Assembly: GCF_004124325.1 (NCBI RefSeq)
Contig: NZ_QBDT01000001.1
Location: 248,001 to 312,000 of the forward strand
Length of the DNA: 64,000 bases
Direction: 5' to 3'
DNA from: Streptomyces sp. L2
GTDB taxonomy: Bacteria > Actinomycetota > Actinomycetes > Streptomycetales > Streptomycetaceae
A program made the position numbers and the translations under genes. Below are positions 59,036 to 64,000 of the stretch, piece after piece. The notes beneath the pieces were generated by a model. That model had not been told where the DNA came from. It was given only the letters and a program-made list of their open reading frames with translations, and did no database searches. Each line of letters starts with the position of its first letter. Position 1 is the stretch's first letter.

Positions 59036-60265
59036 TTACCAGGTCACGGGGAGTTCCAGCATCCCCTGGATCGTGTCGCCGGGCTTGAAGGGGATCTCCT
59101 CTGGCGGGGCGGCGAGCCGCAGCGAGGGGAAGCGCCGGAGCAGGGTGCCGAGGGCGATCTCCAGTTCGGCGCGGGCCAGGTTCTGGCCCAGGCACTGGTG
59201 GATGCCGAAGCCGAAGGCGACGTGGTGGCGGGCCGGGCGGTGGAAGTCCAGCGCGTCGGGTTCGGCGTACTGGTCCGTGTCGCGGTTGATCACCGAGGTG
59301 CTGAAGAAGACGCCTTCTCCGGCCCGGATCGTGGTGCCCTCCACCTCGACGTCCTCCAGGGCGATGCGCGCGAGACCCTCCGCGATGGACAGCATGCGCA
59401 TCAACTCCTCGACGGCGTCGGGCAGCAGCGCCGGATCGGCGCGCAACTCGGCCAGCCGGTCGGGGTGCTGGAGGAGCGTGAAGGTGCCCAGGGAGATCAT
59501 GTTGGCGGTCGTCTCGTGTCCCGCGACGAGCAGGATGACGGCCAGCGAGACGAGTTCGGCCCGGTCCAGCAGGCCGTCGCGGTACTGCCGGTGGACGAGG
59601 CCGTCGAGGATGCCGTCGCCCGTCGCCCCGCTTGCGGCCTTGCGGTCGATGAGGTCGCCGAGATAGGCGTCCAGCCGCTCCCGGGCCCGTTGGGTGTCGG
59701 CGGCGGTGGGGCCGCGCAGCAGGCGGCGGGACTGCTCCTCGAAGAACTCGTGGTCGGCGTACGGCACGCCGAGCAGGTCGCAGATGACCATGGACGGCAC
59801 CGGCAGCGCGAACGCGGAGACCAGTTCGGCGGGCGGCCCCTGCTCGGCCATCCTGTCCAGCAGTCCGTCGACGATCCGCTGGATGGCGGGCCGCAGTTCC
59901 GTGGCGCGTTTGAGGGTGAACGACGGGATCATCATCCGCCGCTGGGTACGGTGTTCGGGGTCGTCGGCGCCGAGGAGGGCCACCTTGCGGTCCCGTACGG
60001 CCGCGAACCGGGCGGTCGGCGAGGGGAAGCCGGCCCGGCGCCGGTCGCTGGACAGGCGGGGGTCGGACAGCAGCGCGCGGGCGGCGGCGTGGCCGGTGAC
60101 CAGCCAGACCTCGCGGCCGTCGTAGAGCGTGACGCGGGACAGGGCCCGGCCGTCGCGCAGCGGGGCGTAGGCGGTCGGCGGGTGGTAGGGGCAGGTGCGG
60201 TCCTGGGGGAAGGCGACGGGTTCGGCCGGGGTCGCCGGGCCGGTGATGTCCGTCAGTTCCGTCAT
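59036..60265 (-). CDS. Cytochrome P450
   Basis: A 409-residue soluble bacterial P450. The I-helix oxygen-binding motif AGHETTANM, the K-helix ExxR (EELMRML), and the heme-binding loop FGFGIHQCLGQNLARAEL with the axial cysteine are all intact. The enzyme should activate O2 to hydroxylate a small organic substrate in the cytoplasm, with electrons from the following ferredoxin. ATG at 60265. A 19-bp perfect palindrome lies 59 bp upstream and may mediate control by a repressor. The substrate is unknown. Confidence 0.93.
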   Translation of the reverse strand: MTELTDITGPATPAEPVAFPQDRTCPYHPPTAYAPLRDGRALSRVTLYDGREVWLVTGHAAARALLSDPRLSSDRRRAGFPSPTARFAAVRDRKVALLGADDPEHRTQRRMMIPSFTLKRATELRPAIQRIVDGLLDRMAEQGPPAELVSAFALPVPSMVICDLLGVPYADHEFFEEQSRRLLRGPTAADTQRARERLDAYLGDLIDRKAASGATGDGILDGLVHRQYRDGLLDRAELVSLAVILLVAGHETTANMISLGTFTLLQHPDRLAELRADPALLPDAVEELMRMLSIAEGLARIALEDVEVEGTTIRAGEGVFFSTSVINRDTDQYAEPDALDFHRPARHHVAFGFGIHQCLGQNLARAELEIALGTLLRRFPSLRLAAPPEEIPFKPGDTIQGMLELPVTW

Positions 60266-60569
60266 GGAAAGACCTCGCAGACGTTGGTGCGTCGTGCCGA
60301 TGGTGCCTCGTACTGATCTTCATTAGATGCCCCGGGCATCTATGGGGCGACGGCAACTTCGGCCAGATCGGTGATCCGCGGGATCTGGCCGAAGACCGGG
60401 GGTGCGAGGGGCGGTTCCACGCCGAAATCCGGTTGACCCGAGGGCGGCGCGGGCCGCAGGATCTGCCCATGTTCCGCACCGACACCCCGCTGCCGCTGTC
60501 CGCCGCCCGCCTCGCGCCGCGGCTTCAGCAGCAGCCCGGCCGTCCCCGGAGGCCCTGTCCCGCGCGACC
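60266..60569. promoter_or_regulatory. P450 upstream region with 19-bp palindrome and long hairpin
   Basis: TAGATGCCC-C-GGGCATCTA (60324-60342) is a perfect 9-1-9 palindrome and a strong operator candidate for the leftward P450-ferredoxin operon. CTTCGGCCAGATC-N12-GATCTGGCCGAAG (60357-60394) is a perfect 13-bp inverted repeat, either a second binding site or a hairpin for the rightward gene. No regulator gene lies close by. Confidence 0.65.
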
Positions 60570-61202
60570 GTGACGGCCGCGCTCACGGCGGGCCTGCTCG
60601 CCGGGTACGGCATCGCCGTGCCGGTCGGCGCCGTCGGGACGTACCTGGTGTCCCTGACCGCGCGCACCTCGCTGCGCACCGGCGCCTGCGCCGCCCTGGG
60701 CGTCGCGAGCGCCGACGGTCTCTACGCCCTCCTCGCCACCGTCGGCGGCTCGGCCCTCGCGGCCGCGCTGCGCCCGGTGCTGGCCCCGTTGCGTCTGGCC
60801 TCGGCGCTGGTCCTGGCGGCCCTGGCGGTGTGGGGCGCGGCCGGTGCCCTGCGGCAGTACCGCGCGCGCCGGCCGGCGACCCGGGCGGAGCGGCCGGTTC
60901 CGAGCGCCGCGCGCGCGTATCTCGGCCTTCTCGGTGTCACCCTGCTCAATCCCGTCACGGTCGTGTACTTCGCCGCGCTGGTCGTCGGCACCAGCACCGC
61001 GGACGCCGTACGGCCGCTGGACCGGGCCGTGTTCGTCCTGGCCGCCCTCGCCGCCTCCGCGAGCTGGCAGCTGCTCCTGGCCTGCGGCGGGGCGCTCCTC
61101 GGCCGCGCGCTCACGGGGCGCCGGGGCCGGCTGGCCACGGCGCTGCTGTCGAGCGGCGTGATCCTGACCCTGGCGGTCCGCATGGCGGCGGCGCCGGGGT
61201 GA
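60570..61202 (+). CDS. LysE-family amino acid/metabolite exporter
   Basis: A 210-residue membrane protein with six hydrophobic segments. The LysE/RhtB signature is clear: GIAVPVGAVGTYLVSLTARTSLRTGA near the start and LLGVTLLNPVTVVYFAALVVG in the middle. Members export amino acids or related small molecules. The start is uncertain: GTG at 60570 gives the usual length and the family's typical beginning (TAALTAGLLAGYG), but its ribosome binding site is weak and the frame is open to 60402. Confidence 0.85.
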   Translation: MTAALTAGLLAGYGIAVPVGAVGTYLVSLTARTSLRTGACAALGVASADGLYALLATVGGSALAAALRPVLAPLRLASALVLAALAVWGAAGALRQYRARRPATRAERPVPSAARAYLGLLGVTLLNPVTVVYFAALVVGTSTADAVRPLDRAVFVLAALAASASWQLLLACGGALLGRALTGRRGRLATALLSSGVILTLAVRMAAAPG

Positions 61203-61303
61203 CGGCGGTGCCCTGGATGAATCGGGGCGCGGCCTGTGTTGGATGAAGCTGGACGTCAGCCGTTGACACGCCGGCGGAGCCGGCGGGAGAAGGGACGGAT
61301 GCC

Positions 61304-61753
61304 ATGCCTCTCGAGGGCGAGTACGAGCCGAGCCCGACGCAGTGGGTGCGTGAGCAGGTCGAGCTGTACGAGGGTTCCGGCGGCACCAAGGGCACGACCC
61401 TGCGCGACACCGGGCTGCCGGTGATCGTGCTGACCACGCGGGGCGCGCGGAGCGGGAAGATCCGCAAGACGCCGTTGATGCGGGTCGAGCACGAGGGACG
61501 TTACGCCGCGGTGGCCTCGGTGGGCGGGGCGCCCAAGCACCCGGTGTGGTATTTCAACGTGACGGCCGATCCGCGGGTGGAGTTGCAGGACGGGCCGGTC
61601 AAGCGGGACATGAGGGCCCGGGAGGTCACCGGCGCGGAGAAGGCCGCCTGGTGGGAGCGGGCGGTGGCCGCGTTCCCGTCGTACGCCGACTACCAGGAGA
61701 AGACGTCGCGGGACATCCCGGTGTTCGTGCTGGAGCCCGTCGACGGGAGCTGA
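61304..61753 (+). CDS. F420-dependent Ddn-like nitroreductase-family oxidoreductase
   Basis: A 149-residue split-barrel protein of the deazaflavin-dependent nitroreductase (Ddn) family. [47 protein letters not shown] is the core motif set: the RSGKxRxTPL segment binds F420 phosphate, and the KHPxWYFN segment is diagnostic. Actinobacterial members reduce quinones or enones with F420H2. ATG at 61304. It is a single gene between the LysE-type exporter and a convergent CDF gene. Confidence 0.9.
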   Translation: MPLEGEYEPSPTQWVREQVELYEGSGGTKGTTLRDTGLPVIVLTTRGARSGKIRKTPLMRVEHEGRYAAVASVGGAPKHPVWYFNVTADPRVELQDGPVKRDMRAREVTGAEKAAWWERAVAAFPSYADYQEKTSRDIPVFVLEPVDGS

Positions 61754-61833
61754 TTTCCGGCCGGGAACCGGCAGATTTTAGAAATATCTGTGTTCCGCGC
61801 GCATGACCCGGCTTCCGGTTGGGCACGCGTGCG

Positions 61834-62859
61834 TCAGGCCCCGCCGCGTTCCCCCGTCGCGGCGGGGCTCTCCCGTGCCTCCCCGGCGGGCCGGTCGGTC
61901 ACGTCGAGGAAGACCTGGGTAGCGGCGGGCAGGTCGTGGGCGAGGGACCGCTTGATCCGTACGGCGACCTCCTCGACGCGCTCGCTGTCCAGGCCGGGCA
62001 CCAGGTCGATGCGGGCGGCCACCAGGGTGGCGTCCAGGCCCAGTTTCATGGTGAACAGCGCCTCGACGCTGTCGATCTCGGGCTGTCGCTCCAGGTGCTC
62101 CTGGATCCGGCGGGCCAGCTCCGGGTCGGCGGCCTCGCCGATGAGCTGGTCGCGGGCGTCGCGGCCGAGCCGGTAGGCGACGTACACCAGCAGCGCGCCG
62201 ATCGCGAGCGAGGCGGCCGCCTCCCAGGCGACCTGGCCGGTCACCATGTGCAGGGCCATGCCGATGAGGGCGAAGGTGACGCCGAGGACCGCGCTGCCGT
62301 CCTCGGCGACCACCGTGCGCAGCGCCGGGTCGCGCAGGGCCTCGCGGCCGCCGCCCTCGCGCACCTGGTGCAGCGCCCGCAGCAGGGAGGCGCCCTCGGC
62401 GAGGAGGGCCACGCCGAGGACGATCAGGCCGGCGACGTACCCGGTGAACGTCTCGCTGGTGTCCTCCCGGAGCGCTTCGAAGCCCTGGAAGAAGGAGAAG
62501 CAGCCGCCCATGACGAAGATGCCGACGGCGGCGAGGAGCGACCAGAAGAAGCGCTCCTTGCCGTAGCCGAAGGGGTGCCGTTCGTCGGCGGGCCGGCGGC
62601 TGCGGCGCAGCGCGGTCAGCAGGAATATCTCGTTGAAGCTGTCGGCGACCGAGTGGGCGGCCTCCGACAGCAGCGCCGGCGAGCCGGCGAACACGCCGCC
62701 GAAGGCCTTGGCGGCGGCGATCAGCAGGTTGGCGCCGAGGGCGACGTAGACGGTGAGGCGGGTGTGCCGGTCGCCCTGGGATGGCCGGCTGCCGCCGGGG
62801 GCGGCGGGGGCGTCACCGGGCGCGGCGGCCCGTTCCTGTTCCGAGGGTGTCCGGGTCAC
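61834..62859 (-). CDS. Cation diffusion facilitator (CDF) family transporter
   Basis: A 341-residue membrane protein. AANLLIAAAKAFGGVFAGSPALLSEAAHSVADSFNEIFLL carries the HxxxD metal-binding motif of helix 2, and FGYGKERFFWSLLAAVGIF is the conserved helix 3. A cytoplasmic ferredoxin-like domain follows (about 240-320). Members exchange Zn, Mn or Fe for protons. GTG at 62859 is chosen; the frame is open to 63045 but would overlap the next gene and has non-coding character. The metal specificity is not shown. Confidence 0.88.
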   Translation of the reverse strand: MTRTPSEQERAAAPGDAPAAPGGSRPSQGDRHTRLTVYVALGANLLIAAAKAFGGVFAGSPALLSEAAHSVADSFNEIFLLTALRRSRRPADERHPFGYGKERFFWSLLAAVGIFVMGGCFSFFQGFEALREDTSETFTGYVAGLIVLGVALLAEGASLLRALHQVREGGGREALRDPALRTVVAEDGSAVLGVTFALIGMALHMVTGQVAWEAAASLAIGALLVYVAYRLGRDARDQLIGEAADPELARRIQEHLERQPEIDSVEALFTMKLGLDATLVAARIDLVPGLDSERVEEVAVRIKRSLAHDLPAATQVFLDVTDRPAGEARESPAATGERGGA

Positions 62860-62968
62860 TCCCGCCGACTGCCCCCGAGCGGGTGGATCACACGGTGCCG
62901 GCGGCGGAAATCGGGGAACGCGTTGTGCCAGGGCGTCCGTCACGCGGGACGTGCGGCGAGGAGGAGAC

Positions 62969-63982
62969 ATGGGCGGCGACGGGAACAGCGCGTACGGCCA
63001 CAAGGCGTTCAAGCGGTCCAGGAGCCACTTCAGGGACCGGATCACCGCGGACGGCCGGGACGGCTGGCCGGTGGAGGCGGGCCGTTACCGGCTGGTGGTC
63101 TCCCGCGCCTGTCCGTGGGCGAGCCGGGCGGTGGTCTCGCGCCGGCTGCTGGGCCTGGAGGACGCCCTGTCCATGGCGATCGCCGACCCGGTCCAGGACG
63201 ACCGCAGCTGGCGGTTCACCCTGGACCCGGACGGCCGGGACCCGGTGCTCGGCATCCGCTACCTCGCCGAGGCGTACGACGCACGGGAGACCGGCTACCC
63301 GGGCGGGGTGAGCGTGCCCGCGGTCGTCGACGTCTCCAGCGGGCGGCTCGTCACCAACGACTACCCGCAGATCACCCTGGACCTGGCCACCGAGTGGAGC
63401 GCCCTGCACCGTCCCGGCGCGCCGGACCTGTATCCGGCCGGCCGCCGGGACGAGATCGACGAGGTGATGGCGGCGGTCTACGAGGACGTGAACAACGGCG
63501 TGTACCGGGCCGGGTTCGCCACCCACCAGGCGGAGTACGAGGCGGCCTGTACGGCGGTCTTCCGGCGTCTGGAGTGGCTCGCCGAGCGGCTGGCCGGGCA
63601 GCGCTACCTCGTCGGGGACACCCTCACCGAGGCGGACATCCGGCTGTTCACCACGCTGGTCCGGTTCGACCCGGTCTACCACGGCCACTTCAAGTGCAAC
63701 CGGTGGAAGCTGGCGGAGAACCCGGTGCTCTGGGCGTACGCGCGGGACCTGTTCCAGACGCCCGGCTTCGGCGACACCGTCGACTTCGACCACATCAAGC
63801 GGCACTACTACCAGGTGCACAGCGGCATCAACCCCACCGGCATCGTGCCGCTCGGCCCGGATCTCGCCGGCTGGACGGCCCCGCACCAGCGGGAGGAGCT
63901 CGGCGGCCGCCCCTTCGGCGACGGCACTCCGCCCGGCCCGGTACGGCCCGCGGAGGAGGTCCCGCCCGCCGGCCGCCCCTGA
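62969..63982 (+). CDS. Glutathionyl-hydroquinone reductase-type GST (ECM4/PcpF family)
   Basis: A 337-residue glutathione transferase-like enzyme. The catalytic Cys is in SRACPWASR, the thioredoxin-like domain continues to SVPAVVD and NDYPQITLDL, and the helical domain has VYEDVNNGVYRAGFA, YLVGDTLTEADIRLF and FKCNRWKLAENP, all diagnostic of S-glutathionyl-hydroquinone reductases. Actinobacteria generally use mycothiol in place of glutathione, so the natural thiol partner is unclear. ATG at 62969 follows GAGGAGGAG. It is divergent from the CDF gene. Confidence 0.92.
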   Translation: MGGDGNSAYGHKAFKRSRSHFRDRITADGRDGWPVEAGRYRLVVSRACPWASRAVVSRRLLGLEDALSMAIADPVQDDRSWRFTLDPDGRDPVLGIRYLAEAYDARETGYPGGVSVPAVVDVSSGRLVTNDYPQITLDLATEWSALHRPGAPDLYPAGRRDEIDEVMAAVYEDVNNGVYRAGFATHQAEYEAACTAVFRRLEWLAERLAGQRYLVGDTLTEADIRLFTTLVRFDPVYHGHFKCNRWKLAENPVLWAYARDLFQTPGFGDTVDFDHIKRHYYQVHSGINPTGIVPLGPDLAGWTAPHQREELGGRPFGDGTPPGPVRPAEEVPPAGRP

Positions 63983-64000
63983 TCCCGCATCCGGCCGGAA

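Noticed and set aside
1..64000. tRNA, rRNA or tmRNA genes
   Set aside because: I saw no characteristic sequence or structure of these genes on either strand.

Overview
The window is high-GC DNA (about 73-75% by eye) with GTG and TTG starts, GGAGG-type ribosome binding sites and long antisense open frames. It carries families typical of Streptomyces: a SapB-type lanthipeptide (ram) cluster, SpoIIE-like phosphatases, an SSI-type protease inhibitor, DUF6479 and a streptogrisin-like protease. I read it as a Streptomyces chromosome segment of mixed housekeeping and accessory genes, with no tRNA or rRNA gene and no complete insertion sequence.

Layout. 1-8.5 kb: the end of an XdhC-like gene, an MFS pump, a GNAT acetyltransferase, a phosphoesterase, an SDR enzyme, and a large FAD/Fe-S oxidase divergent from a MarR regulator. 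8.9-13.5 kb: an isochorismatase-like hydrolase, small proteins and a PAS/GAF/SpoIIE phosphatase. 13.8-21.8 kb: a complete ram locus in the order lanKC, ramS, ramA, ramB, with ramR tail to tail. lanKC is cut by an in-frame TAA, and ramB carries a 117-bp in-frame tandem repeat. 22-26 kb: a second SpoIIE phosphatase and a secreted serine protease. 26.8-33 kb: a peptide-export operon with a double-glycine precursor, an HlyD-like adaptor, a C39-peptidase ABC exporter and a second ABC protein of NHLM type. 33-38.4 kb: a flavin monooxygenase, an MFS pump with TetR-type operators, and a three-gene operon of HDO-like oxidase, HemK-like methyltransferase and CDGSH protein. 38.6-44.6 kb: a protease inhibitor, a 2-hydroxyacid oxidase/dehydrogenase pair, a MITE-like insertion, a sigma-like/anti-sigma-like/ricin membrane protein and a toxin-antitoxin-like pair. 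44.8-49.8 kb: a third SpoIIE phosphatase, a 43-bp minisatellite, an ECF sigma factor and a divergent Ser/Thr kinase. 49.9-58.8 kb: lipoproteins, a permease, a Usp protein, a second sigma-like/ricin protein, an aldo/keto reductase, a GH114-like hydrolase and a flavoprotein. 58.8-64 kb: a P450 plus ferredoxin operon, a LysE-type exporter, a Ddn-like enzyme, a CDF transporter and an ECM4/PcpF-type reductase.

Main points. The ram locus has all five expected genes, but its synthetase is split, so lanthipeptide production is in doubt. A separate export operon has a small hydrophobic, cysteine-free GG-leader peptide and no modifying enzyme beside it. Two paralogous one-piece membrane proteins join a sigma-like N-terminus, a zinc anti-sigma motif, one membrane helix and a ricin-type lectin. 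Minisatellites repeatedly sit against gene 3' ends, and in two places they include the stop codon. A MITE with CTAG target duplications leaves the stop codons of both flanking convergent genes intact.
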